47,033 bases of DNA, taken from IMG/VR virus record IMGVR_UViG_3300027880_000010, positions 1-47,033 of that record; one strand, given 5' to 3'. The position numbers and the translations under genes were made by a program. The DNA comes from a virus. The notes beneath the pieces were generated by a model. The model saw only the letters and a program-made list of their open reading frames with translations. It made no database searches and was not told the origin of the DNA. Position 1 is the stretch's first letter. The number at the start of each line of letters is the position of its first letter. Shown piece by piece: positions 25,697-33,120 of the stretch.

Positions 25697-27606
25697 CAGT
25701 CCAGCGTCCTCATGCTCAGGGTCAGGATGCCCCCCCATGGGGACTGGGTCATCCCGCCAGGAGAGATCTGGGCGAACTCCAGTTCCTCGATGGTGACCAG
25801 CGTGGAGAAGCCACTGGAAAGTTCCTCGAAGAGGACCACCGTCCCCTCGGAGGCAATCTCCTGAATCGCTGTCAGGCGCTCCGACCCATACCCCTTGTTG
25901 CCCATCACCCCGCCCTGCCCGTCCTTCTCGGAGTCAAAGCAGAGGAAGGGCATGACGTAGGTGTACTGCCGGGGCCCGCCCGGCAGGGCCTTGAACTGGT
26001 ACCCACGGAAGGTCGGGCCGGTGTCGGCGTCCAGCTCCTGGAGGACGAACCGCAAACCGAGGGACTCCTGGGGGTCGTCCGGAGCGTTGATGACCAGGTC
26101 CGGGTTCAGGTCAGAGTTGTCGTCCAGAGTGGCAACCGTGACTTCGTTGCCACTCTTGTCCACGGTGGACACCACCAGGTGTCCCAGGATCTTGGCCCGC
26201 ACCGAGAGCCGCTTGAAGAGCTTGGGCCACAGGGTGTTGTATCGGGTCTGGGCGCAGAGCAGATACCCCTCATCGACCAGATCCGTCTCGTTCTCGAAGT
26301 AGATGCCCAGCTGGTTCTGGGACAGCGCCAGCCTCCCCGACTTCCCGATGACCGCGACCGAGTCTGGCTCAAAGTGCCCGGACAGCTTGAGGTCGGTCGC
26401 ATAGGCGTACCGACCTGAGGGGTTCAGGACCGACAGATCCACCCGGATCAGCCCTGAGTTCACGAAGTCACCATCGGTGAAGTAGATGAACCGGTCCTGG
26501 CCGACCATGTCGTTGACGTTGCCATCTGTTTCAATCAGCGGGCCGTAGGCCAGGCTGCCCCCAGAGTCGATCTCGGCCACCCGGAAACCCTTGTTCGTGC
26601 CGATCCCCATCTTGGTACCGAGGTAGGTCCTGATGCAGTAGGGAAACTCTCCCGTCGGAAGCGCGGCCACCTCGGTAGCTCCCGTCATCACCGGCAGTGC
26701 GCCTTCGCTGTCCACCAGGATCCGCATGATGGTGCCCCGGTTGCCGGAATACCCGGCGGCGTAGATGGCCTCGGGCCCGGCAGTGAAGGACGTCCACGTC
26801 CAGTTCACCGCCTCTGCGGTGAAGACAGCGGTGGGCAGAGCGTGCGGCGGAGCGCCGCCCGGATCGATCAGCTCGTAGATCTTCTGGCCCAGACCGAGCA
26901 TCAGGCGGCCCTTCACCCATCCGATGGCCAGATCATCGTCAGCAGGGATCGTCCAGAGCTTGTCGAAGGTGTACGTGATGGGACCTACGCCGGTGAAGGT
27001 GATCTGCCAGACGCCCTCGCCATTGGCTACGAAGTAGCAACCTCCGTCTGAGGTCAGGCTCTTCCACTCATACGTCGGAGACCCTGACGTGGCCGTCATG
27101 ACGGCCTTGGTGCCGTCATCCAGGATGTACCCGACCTCGGTCTCACAGGCGTAGACGATGCAGTCATCCCCGAGCAGGTCACCACCCACCATCAGGCTGG
27201 GGAACACGCTGCTCTGGGCCAGCTGAAGGTCGATCTTCTTGAGCAGGGTCACTTCGCCTGGCGTCCAGACGTTGACCCCCTCGGACTCCTTGAACCGGAT
27301 CGGGGCCGACTCATCCAGGGACGGGTCGCTGAACTGGAGCCCGGCCCCCGCGTGGAAGGACAGCTGGCTCCGCACCCACCAGCCGGTCAGGGACTGTTCG
27401 CCCGGCTCCACCGACTGGTCGATCTGGGCTTTGCGGAAGTCCGCCGACTTGATGATCCCGGGATTCTCCCGGGACATCGCCGACAGGAAAGGGATGCCCC
27501 CCACGGCGAAGTCGTAGGCGTTGTAGGGGTCGGTGTACCCGGTGGTGAACTCCGAGGCCGACGCCCCGATCCCGAACCTGATCCGTGAACGGATCTTCTT
27601 GGACAT
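25696..27606 (-). CDS. Large beta-rich tail protein, nozzle/tubular-B-like
   Basis: A 636-residue protein from ATG 27606. Repeating short strands separated by Gly/Asp turns, with blade-like motifs (FIYFTDGDF, RIYELIDPG-type turns) through residues 150-450, suggest a beta-propeller followed by a beta-sandwich, as in the nozzle or tubular B proteins of short-tailed phages. It is placed between the fibre-like gene and the lysis genes. No signal peptide. It likely forms the distal tail tube. The assignment is by length, fold style and order, not by a named motif. Confidence 0.6.
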   Translation of the reverse strand: MSKKIRSRIRFGIGASASEFTTGYTDPYNAYDFAVGGIPFLSAMSRENPGIIKSADFRKAQIDQSVEPGEQSLTGWWVRSQLSFHAGAGLQFSDPSLDESAPIRFKESEGVNVWTPGEVTLLKKIDLQLAQSSVFPSLMVGGDLLGDDCIVYACETEVGYILDDGTKAVMTATSGSPTYEWKSLTSDGGCYFVANGEGVWQITFTGVGPITYTFDKLWTIPADDDLAIGWVKGRLMLGLGQKIYELIDPGGAPPHALPTAVFTAEAVNWTWTSFTAGPEAIYAAGYSGNRGTIMRILVDSEGALPVMTGATEVAALPTGEFPYCIRTYLGTKMGIGTNKGFRVAEIDSGGSLAYGPLIETDGNVNDMVGQDRFIYFTDGDFVNSGLIRVDLSVLNPSGRYAYATDLKLSGHFEPDSVAVIGKSGRLALSQNQLGIYFENETDLVDEGYLLCAQTRYNTLWPKLFKRLSVRAKILGHLVVSTVDKSGNEVTVATLDDNSDLNPDLVINAPDDPQESLGLRFVLQELDADTGPTFRGYQFKALPGGPRQYTYVMPFLCFDSEKDGQGGVMGNKGYGSERLTAIQEIASEGTVVLFEELSSGFSTLVTIEELEFAQISPGGMTQSPWGGILTLSMRTLD

Positions 27607-28448
27607 CAGGTGCGACCCAGAAGGGTCGCGCTCAGCCCCGCGTCATGGACGTTCATGGACGAGCCATTCGTCTGCTTGAGGTTCAGGTAGATCTTCTCGC
27701 CGGCGGCCAGGACCACCGAGTCGGACGCCGAGGCGTCCATCCAGTCGGCCGCACCGGTCCCTGCCGTGGACGCCTTCACCACGATGGAGCTGTCACTGTC
27801 CCGCCGGGCCTGGACGTTCCGCGCCCCAGTGTTGGCCCCGGTCGCCTCGAAGGTCGCGGCGATACTCACCTGGTACGTACCGGCGATCGGCACCTCGATC
27901 GTGTACGTCGAAGCCCCGGCGAAGACGAACCCGCCCACGTTGAGGTCGGTCGTGTCCAGCTGGGCCCGGACGTCGGTGTTGTTGGCCACCGACTGGGAAG
28001 CCGCCTTGCGCCGCTTGCACCGGGGCGGATAGGCGGTAATGACTGGAGTGCTGATGGTGGGGGTCGTCAGCGTCTTGTTCGTCAGGGTCTGGGTGTTGGT
28101 CGTACCGACCACGGCCCCGGTCGCCCCATGCGCGGCAGTGGACCCCAGGTGGTCCTGGGGTTCTTGGAAGTCTCGGGCGGACACGCCATGGATCACAGTG
28201 GCACCCAGGCTGTGGGAGACGGCTGAGCTGCCGTCCACCCCCCGGGTGACGTCGAAGTTCAGACCGCTCACATTGGTGACGGTCATGATCTCTTCGGAGC
28301 TGTTGCCCAGGTCCACGTGAACCGTGAAGGGAACCGAGGCCGGGTATCCCGTGGCGCTCGCCACGCTGATCGTGGTCGAGCTGTTGGAGATACCGGCGGT
28401 CAGGGTCGTCTCGACCGCATTGCTGGAGTAGTACCGGTTCGGTGCCAT
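27606..28448 (-). CDS. Tail fibre / receptor-binding-like protein
   Basis: A 280-residue protein from ATG 28448. The N-terminal 100 residues (TLTAGISNSSTTISVASATG, then DVTRGVDGSSAVSHSLGATV) and the linker HGATGAVVGTTNTQTLTNKT are the familiar actinobacteriophage fibre-start module. The C-terminal 130 residues are a strand-rich domain like a C1q/TNF jelly roll (AGTYQVSIAATFEATG, AGEKIYLNLKQTNGSS). A short very basic patch (RCKRRKAA) sits at the junction. It probably binds the host surface as a trimer. Confidence 0.7.
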   Translation of the reverse strand: MAPNRYYSSNAVETTLTAGISNSSTTISVASATGYPASVPFTVHVDLGNSSEEIMTVTNVSGLNFDVTRGVDGSSAVSHSLGATVIHGVSARDFQEPQDHLGSTAAHGATGAVVGTTNTQTLTNKTLTTPTISTPVITAYPPRCKRRKAASQSVANNTDVRAQLDTTDLNVGGFVFAGASTYTIEVPIAGTYQVSIAATFEATGANTGARNVQARRDSDSSIVVKASTAGTGAADWMDASASDSVVLAAGEKIYLNLKQTNGSSMNVHDAGLSATLLGRT

Positions 28449-29341
28449 CAGTACCTCTTGAAGTGCAGGAGGGTCGGGTTCTCCTTCAGGAAGCGCATCC
28501 GCGCCGCCTCCAAGGACTGCTGGTAGAGCGCATAGAAGTACTTCGCGGTGTCCGACGCACTGCCGGTCTCCACGTAGGCGCTCCTCTGCGAGGTCTCCAC
28601 GGCCCTGGCTTGAAGCCTGGGGGCGTCCAGCCAGCCGACCATCCGGTAACAGGCCCCGTAGACAACGGTGGTCTCCACGTAGGTCTCAAGGCCCGTGCTG
28701 GTGAACTGGTCGGTCGGTGCCGACAGCCCCGTGGGCCTGCTCATGTAGTCCACCTTGACCGTCCGGCCGGGAACGATCGGAGACCAGATGTCGATGGAGC
28801 GGCCGGTCGGGAACTCGGTGGTGTCGGCGCGGGGATTGAAGTCCCAGCGCCTCACCGGCTCCCAGTACTTCGTGGGGCCGATCACGTCCCACGTCACCAT
28901 CGTGACGTTCCTGGACGCAGCCGGGAGTTCGTAGGTGGCACGGGCCGCGACGAAGGGGAAGGTGGTGGACGTCAGGACGTACAGGTCCGGATAGAGGTTC
29001 TCCAGGACCTGATCGATGGCGATCTTCACCTGGCTCCGGGGGAACAGGGGGTTGTCCGTGACCCGGGCACCTTCGGCGTGCGAGGCCGCCGTGGTGCTCA
29101 GGTACCCCCGGCCGAACGGTGACACCGTCACCGTGCTGGTCTCCCGGTTAACCGACTTGACCCACATCAGCTCGTCCTCGACCTGGACGATCCCCCGGGA
29201 CACCAGGGCCGGTTCGTCCACGATGAACGTCAGGTCGTCGGAGTCCATGGCGGTGGTCACGTAGGTCTGCTCGGCCTGGTCCTGGACGTAGCCCTGAAGG
29301 TTGATCTCGACCTGGTCCATCAGCTGCTTGAGAGTGCTCAT
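28448..29341 (-). CDS. Tail adaptor / tubular-A-like protein
   Basis: A 297-residue protein from ATG 29341. Helical N- and C-termini (MSTLKQLMDQVEINLQGYVQ; AKYFYALYQQSLEAARMRF) flank a beta-rich middle with strands such as DLTFIVDEPALVSRGIVQVE. This arrangement fits a ring-forming head-tail adaptor or tail tubular A protein that joins portal to nozzle. Late position and neighbours agree. Assignment is by architecture only. Confidence 0.55.
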   Translation of the reverse strand: MSTLKQLMDQVEINLQGYVQDQAEQTYVTTAMDSDDLTFIVDEPALVSRGIVQVEDELMWVKSVNRETSTVTVSPFGRGYLSTTAASHAEGARVTDNPLFPRSQVKIAIDQVLENLYPDLYVLTSTTFPFVAARATYELPAASRNVTMVTWDVIGPTKYWEPVRRWDFNPRADTTEFPTGRSIDIWSPIVPGRTVKVDYMSRPTGLSAPTDQFTSTGLETYVETTVVYGACYRMVGWLDAPRLQARAVETSQRSAYVETGSASDTAKYFYALYQQSLEAARMRFLKENPTLLHFKRY

Positions 29342-29622
29342 CCGCCGAACACCCCTTCGCCGAACGCGCCGAACCCGAACATGCCCATGGTGTCCACCAG
29401 GGACAGGGCGCGGGCCGTGCCCAGCCCTGTGGTGCCTGCGAGTAGGTTGGCCACGCCCTGCATGTCCAGCCAGTTGGCCGGGTTGGTGATACCGGCCGCG
29501 ACGTTGAGCGCACCGACCGTCTCGTACCCGGTGGTCCTGGCGATCAGGTTGGCCGCGCCGGCCTCCCCGACGCCGGAGGTACCGGCGATCCGGTTCAGCT
29601 CTCCCTGGACGTCGAGCGGCAT
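29338..29622 (-). CDS. Small repeat-containing virion protein, 94 aa
   Basis: A 94-residue protein from ATG 29622. It holds two to three degenerate repeats of an L-x-x-I/L-A-G-T-T/S-G-x-G pattern (NRIAGTSGVGEAGAANLIAR, then ANLLAGTTGLGTARALSL) and a Gly/Phe-rich end (MFGFGAFGEGVFGG). Similar short proteins with LAGTTGLG occur in actinobacteriophage structural clusters. Overlaps its neighbours by four bases or fewer. Likely virion-associated. Confidence 0.6.
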   Translation of the reverse strand: MPLDVQGELNRIAGTSGVGEAGAANLIARTTGYETVGALNVAAGITNPANWLDMQGVANLLAGTTGLGTARALSLVDTMGMFGFGAFGEGVFGG

Positions 29623-30140
29623 CAGACCACCAGTCTCGCGGAAGACCAGGCCCCCGCCTTGATGACGTTCGTGTGGGTACCGTCCCCGGCGAACTGGGGG
29701 ACCAGCGTCCCAGAGGCGTTCGTGGTGACCCTGCCGAACATCCGGGCGACGTAGATGGTCCCGGCCGTGGTGACGGCCGCCCCGGTGAAGCTGGAGGCGA
29801 AGGCCGTCCTGGTCACCTCGGTCTTCGCCGAGGCCGAGGACTGCACGTAGATGAAGTACCCGAGGAAGGTGTTCGTCGGCCCCGACAGAGACAGGGTGAC
29901 CGGGGCGTTGGAGTTCGTGTCGCCGGTGTAGGGCAGGTAGAAGTCGAAGTCATACGTGCTGGTCGCTTCCAGCGACAGGTTCAGGCTGGTGACGTCGGCC
30001 AGAACCGCCGTGCCGTTGGACTGGTCTCCTGCCTTGCTCCCAGTGAGCGGCTTGTTGGCCTTGGCCGCCTCGATGGCCAGGATGTAGTTCCGCAGGTCCG
30101 TGCCCCAGGGGGCCGGGTCACCCTGATTCGGCAGCGCCAT
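29622..30140 (-). CDS. Beta-rich minor structural protein, 172 aa
   Basis: A 172-residue protein from ATG 30140 behind AGTAGGAGTTCCCT. After a short helical start (WGTDLRNYILAIEAAKA) it is a beta-sandwich-like domain with Thr/Ser/Ala-rich strands (TYDFDFYLPYTG, GTIYVARMFGRVTT). The N-terminal segment resembles that of fibre-associated proteins. It overlaps the end of the upstream small gene by 23 bases. Probably a decoration or tail protein. Confidence 0.6.
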   Translation of the reverse strand: MALPNQGDPAPWGTDLRNYILAIEAAKANKPLTGSKAGDQSNGTAVLADVTSLNLSLEATSTYDFDFYLPYTGDTNSNAPVTLSLSGPTNTFLGYFIYVQSSASAKTEVTRTAFASSFTGAAVTTAGTIYVARMFGRVTTNASGTLVPQFAGDGTHTNVIKAGAWSSARLVV

Positions 30141-30387
30141 AGGGAACTCCTACTTCTTCTGATGCCCGCATGGCCCGCCGGATGTCCGGCGTCCTGGTGG
30201 TCTCTGGCTGCACGCCCTGACGGCGTGCGTCCCGGTACTCCTGGAGCCCGGACTGAAAGCGCTTCTCGCTGGACAGGTCGAACCCTGCGGCCGACCTGGC
30301 CCAGCCCACCCTGATCCCCTTGGCCCGCATGCAGGCCCCGAAGGTGGGGTGGCCACCCTCGGGGCACCGGCAGACGTGAGTGCTCAC
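30118..30387 (-). CDS. Conserved small actinophage protein with Cys/His start
   Basis: An 89-residue protein from GTG 30387 in a GTGA overlap. It starts VSTHVCRCPEGGHPTFGACM, placing His4, Cys6, Cys8, His13 and Cys19 as probable zinc ligands, then RAKGIRVG. This HPTF...C...RAK..RVG pattern recurs among actinobacteriophages next to tail genes, where its role is unknown. The C-terminal part is helical and basic. Confidence 0.7.
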   Translation of the reverse strand: MSTHVCRCPEGGHPTFGACMRAKGIRVGWARSAAGFDLSSEKRFQSGLQEYRDARRQGVQPETTRTPDIRRAMRASEEVGVPYGAAESG

Positions 30388-30854
30388 GTGTAGGTGTACG
30401 CACCGACCATGGTGTCGGTGCCCTCCAGGGTGGTGATGACGATGTCCACCGCCCCGTTGGCGTGGGCACCGGTCACGCACGAGATCGTGGTGGCGTTGGA
30501 GCGGACCGTGGTGCAGGCCACCCCACCCACCGTGACGGCAACCGAGGTGGAGTTGAGGCCGGTGCCGGTGATGACGATGGTGGTGCCACCGGCATTGGTG
30601 CCCGAGGTCGGCGAAACCGAGACCCCGTCAGGGTCCAGCGGGTCGTTGTAGGTCAGGGCGTACCCGGCCATCGCCGAGTACTGGTCCGTCAGGTCGGTGA
30701 TGGACGTGGTCATCGGGGTGGAGTAGCTGTTCGGAGCCAGCTGGTACTTCCGGTAGACGGCCCGGCCGTCGCCATAGACGACACCCAGCACGTCAGCATC
30801 CGGCAGGGTCCCCGTGACGATGGAGAACCGGCGGAGTTCTGAGCTGTAAGCCAC
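30384..30854 (-). CDS. Virion protein with IPT/TIG immunoglobulin-like domain
   Basis: A 156-residue protein from GTG 30854, directly after the stop of the upstream tiny gene. Residues about 75-156 are an IPT/TIG-type Ig-like domain: SVSPTSGTNAGGTTIVITGT opening, VTVGGVACTTV and a closing AVDIVITTLEG with YTYT end. Such domains decorate phage capsids or tails and may bind carbohydrate weakly. The first 70 residues form a separate domain of mixed structure. Probable capsid decoration or tail protein. Confidence 0.7.
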   Translation of the reverse strand: MAYSSELRRFSIVTGTLPDADVLGVVYGDGRAVYRKYQLAPNSYSTPMTTSITDLTDQYSAMAGYALTYNDPLDPDGVSVSPTSGTNAGGTTIVITGTGLNSTSVAVTVGGVACTTVRSNATTISCVTGAHANGAVDIVITTLEGTDTMVGAYTYT

Positions 30855-30968
30855 TTACTTGCCCTTCTTCTTCTTGGCCATGGCCTTCATCTCGGCCGGG
30901 GTCATCTTCATTGGCATGGCGGGCTTCTTGCCCGCCTTCTTCTTCGGCTTGGCCTTGCTGTAAGCCAT
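30855..30968 (-). CDS. Tiny lysine/methionine-rich protein, 37 aa
   Basis: A 37-residue frame from ATG 30968, with GAGGGAG eight bases upstream and its stop touching the next GTG. It has 14 Lys and six Met in 37 residues (KAKPKKKAGKKPAMPMKM), so it is highly basic and probably disordered. It lies between capsid-associated genes. DNA binding or condensation inside the capsid is a reasonable guess but only from charge. Confidence 0.6.
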   Translation of the reverse strand: MAYSKAKPKKKAGKKPAMPMKMTPAEMKAMAKKKKGK

Positions 30969-30979
30969 GGCCAACTCCC

Positions 30980-31246
30980 TCAGGGGATCGCTGTGATGTA
31001 CGCGCCGTACCCGGCGGCGACCAGATCGTCCCGGGTGGCCTGATCGATCGTGGAGACGTGGCCGCCAAGCCAGAACGCGGCGGCCTCCTCCAGCTCCGTC
31101 TGGGAGGGGAACCGTTGCTCGTAGTAGGTCCCGGCCTGGCGCTTGATGACCGTCAGGCCCCGGTCGATGGAGACCCGGACGAACAGCCGGTCCCGGGCAG
31201 CCGGGCCCTGGGCCACTGTCGGTGGCGTGAACAGGTAGTCGGTCAT
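30980..31246 (-). CDS. Head-associated hypothetical protein, 88 aa
   Basis: An 88-residue protein from ATG 31246, with GGAGGGGCC upstream, just downstream of the capsid gene. It begins MTDYLFTPPTVAQG and contains FVRVSIDRGLTVIKRQAGTYYE, then a helical segment and a Gly/Tyr-rich end. Proteins of this size and opening often follow capsid genes in actinobacteriophages, with undefined roles at the head. Confidence 0.65.
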   Translation of the reverse strand: MTDYLFTPPTVAQGPAARDRLFVRVSIDRGLTVIKRQAGTYYEQRFPSQTELEEAAAFWLGGHVSTIDQATRDDLVAAGYGAYITAIP

Positions 31247-31265
31247 GGCCCCTCCAGGGGCGGAA

Positions 31266-31287
31266 GGGGGTAGGTCTCCCTACCCCC
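31266..31287 (-). terminator. Hairpin after capsid gene
   Basis: GGGGGTAGG at 31266-31274 pairs with CCTACCCCC at 31279-31287 around a four-base loop, nine bases past the capsid stop; TTCC follows on the minus strand. Hairpins here commonly reduce downstream expression or stabilise capsid mRNA. Confidence 0.7.
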
Positions 31288-31295
31288 TCAGCCGC

Positions 31296-32261
31296 TTAGG
31301 CGATGGTTGACCACGTCTCGGCGCGGATCAGGGCGTCCTCCCGGTACCGGGCCCAACCCAGGAGGCCGTACCAGCCCATCGGGGTGAAACGCCGGAGGGA
31401 GTCCACGACCTCACCGAACACGATGTGCGGCTCTTCGGCCACGGCCTCCGCCAGGGCCTGCTGCCCCAGGAAGAAGGTCCGGTAGACCTTTGCCGAGGAG
31501 GCACCGTCAAGGGCGGTGGGGAGCCGAGGGGACTCGATGTAGTAGCACCCCTCGTAGACCCCGATCGACCCTGCCCAGATGCTTTCCGCACCCGAGAAGT
31601 TGTGGGGATCCCGCCAGGCCGCAGCCCCAGTTTCAGCCCTGAGGTCGTGACTTACATCAGGGTGGACCCAGCAGCCGAACAGCTCGCCCTGCCGGGGGAC
31701 CACCTTGTTGGTCCGGAACTTGGCGGTGGCCAGACGCGGGATCTTGGACGTGAAGGAGTCAGTAGCTGCGCCAGTGATGGCACCAGTGGTGCCAGCGCCG
31801 CCGGTCAGCATGTCGGACTTCACGACGCCAGAGTTCATCCGGATGACGTGGGTGCCTGCCGCCAGGATGGGGGACACCAGGGAGTCCAGGGAGTCCCTCA
31901 TGTTGTACGCGGCGATGTTCGCCACGCCCTCGTCTACGTTGGACAGGGCCACCAGCTGGAGCTTCCTCGTCATGAGGATGGCGTTGCCGTACTCCTGGAG
32001 GGTCACCGTGACCGAGGAGGTGGACGGCACCGCGACAGCCGTGACGTCAGCGGTTTCCGTGAGGGGGGTCGTTGCCACGCTCAGGTCGTTGTAGAACTGC
32101 ATGACGACGCTGGAGCCAGGCATGGCCTGCTGGCCTGGGGATTTGTCCGCCAGCGCCCGGAAGCAGGGCATGGAACGAAGCTTGTACTCGACCAGACGAT
32201 CGTAGGCGGTCTGGACGAGAGCGGTACCCAGGGATGCTGGGTCTGTAGAGGTAGCAGTCAT
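31296..32261 (-). CDS. Major capsid protein
   Basis: A 321-residue protein from ATG 32261. Sequence style fits the HK97-fold group often called N4-gp56-like: an N-terminal arm with MTATSTDPASLGTALVQTAYD, a spine-helix region DEGVANIAAYNMRDSLDSLV near 130-150, a P-domain strand set and a C-terminal FLGQQALAEAV...EVVDSLRRFTPMGWYGLLGW close to its typical ending. Length matches small HK97-fold capsids. The preceding gene is scaffold-like. It assembles the icosahedral shell. Confidence 0.8.
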   Translation of the reverse strand: MTATSTDPASLGTALVQTAYDRLVEYKLRSMPCFRALADKSPGQQAMPGSSVVMQFYNDLSVATTPLTETADVTAVAVPSTSSVTVTLQEYGNAILMTRKLQLVALSNVDEGVANIAAYNMRDSLDSLVSPILAAGTHVIRMNSGVVKSDMLTGGAGTTGAITGAATDSFTSKIPRLATAKFRTNKVVPRQGELFGCWVHPDVSHDLRAETGAAAWRDPHNFSGAESIWAGSIGVYEGCYYIESPRLPTALDGASSAKVYRTFFLGQQALAEAVAEEPHIVFGEVVDSLRRFTPMGWYGLLGWARYREDALIRAETWSTIA

Positions 32262-32288
32262 GGGACTGTCTGGTCCTTCGGCAGAGGG

Positions 32289-32783
32289 CTATGAGCCCTG
32301 GGCAGCACCCTTTCGAATGAGTGCCCAGATCTCCTCTTCAGAGGAGGCCGCCATCAGATCGGCCTTACTTACCTGCCGCGTCTGTCCCTTGATCTCACCG
32401 GTCGCTGCAACGTTTTGCATCTGGTTCATCGTCTGGACCTCAGGGGGGACCTCCTGGTCCTCCGGTCCGCCAGCCGAAGACGTGGTGCCTTGGGGTCCAG
32501 CCCCGAAGACATCCCCGTACTCCTTCAACCATTCACCTACCGCTTCTGCGGTGGGCTCCACGTCGCTCGGTACAAGGAAAGCAACCTTCTCGTTGACTCC
32601 GGCTCCCTTGAGGAGTTCTGACAGTGCCGTCTTCCGGCTGGTCTGTCTGAGCTTGGCGACCTCTTCGAGCAACTCCTTCTCGGCCTTGGACTTGGCCTTG
32701 AGCTGCTTGCGGAGGTCCTGCACCAGACGGTTGCCGTCCTGCGGCTGGTCGTCTTCGTCCTCGTAGTCGTCGTAGTCGGTCAT
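32289..32783 (-). CDS. Scaffolding-like protein, 164 aa
   Basis: A 164-residue protein; ATG 32783 is chosen because GAAGAGGGCGAG precedes it, giving MTDYDDYEDEDDQ. An acidic N-terminus is followed by a coiled coil (LRKQLKAKSKAEKELLEEVAKLRQ, residues about 20-45), a flexible Gly/Ser/Pro middle and a helical C-terminus. Size, charge pattern, coiled coil and position directly upstream of the capsid gene fit a scaffold that guides shell assembly and then leaves. Confidence 0.75.
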   Translation of the reverse strand: MTDYDDYEDEDDQPQDGNRLVQDLRKQLKAKSKAEKELLEEVAKLRQTSRKTALSELLKGAGVNEKVAFLVPSDVEPTAEAVGEWLKEYGDVFGAGPQGTTSSAGGPEDQEVPPEVQTMNQMQNVAATGEIKGQTRQVSKADLMAASSEEEIWALIRKGAAQGS

Positions 32784-32891
32784 GCTCGCCCTCTTCGTTT
32801 CACAGACCATGCCTGCCCCAGGGGATGGGGTCGGTCAGCTCCTGCTACCGGACTCACTACACATCGGGGGGCCGGTGGATCCCCGAATGGG
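32784..32891. other. Spacer between tRNA-like pair and scaffold
   Basis: A 108-base gap with no reading frame of note. TCGGGG/CCCCGA around 32867-32886 forms a short hairpin that could serve as the end of the tRNA-like transcript or as a processing site. Confidence 0.4.
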
Positions 32892-32961
32892 CCACACACC
32901 CTGGACTCGAACCAGGAACCACCCGAAGTGGCGGGCGCTCTGCCAATTGAGCTAGTGCGTG
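32892..32961 (-). tRNA. tRNA-like gene with shortened anticodon arm
   Basis: The acceptor stem is perfect (CACGCAC at 32961-32955 with GTGTGTG at 32899-32893), starting with a C-G pair. The D arm is GCTC-AATTGGCA-GAGC and the T arm CCTGG-TTCGAGT-CCAGG. Between them only 20 bases remain, folding best as CCCG-CCACTT-CGGG: a four-pair stem with a six-base loop. That is three bases short of a normal anticodon arm, so no standard anticodon can be read. CCA is not encoded. It lies six bases after the next tRNA-like gene within the late operon. Confidence 0.65.
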
Positions 32962-32967
32962 AAAACG

Positions 32968-33044
32968 CGGCGCGTACAGGACTCGAACCTGTGACCTCCC
33001 GTGTCCCCTCAGACCGGGCGCTCTACCAACTGAGCTAAGGCACC
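32968..33044 (-). tRNA. tRNA-like gene with expanded anticodon loop
   Basis: The acceptor GGTGCCT pairs with ACGCGCC with one C-C mismatch, discriminator G. The D arm GCTC-AGTTGGTA-GAGC, variable AGGTC and T arm ACAGG-TTCGAGT-CCTGT are all normal. The anticodon arm is CCCG/CGGG around 13 bases (GTCTGAGGGGACA), the same four-pair, 13-base design as the gene at 6092-6167. CTGAGGG could offer GAG (Leu), or GTC/GAC could pair inside with a bulge. Decoding is doubtful. Confidence 0.65.
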
Positions 33045-33050
33045 GACGGG

Positions 33051-33071
33051 GGTCCGCCCGTAGAGCGGACC
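33051..33071 (-). terminator. Hairpin before tRNA-like pair
   Basis: GGTCCGC at 33051-33057 and GCGGACC at 33065-33071 form seven perfect pairs. On the minus strand it lies between the stop of an internal virion protein gene and the first tRNA-like gene and may release the tRNA precursor. Confidence 0.5.
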
Positions 33072-33120
33072 TCCTGGTCCAGATAGTAACCCCTAAATGA
33101 CCACCCAGTCATCTATGGCG

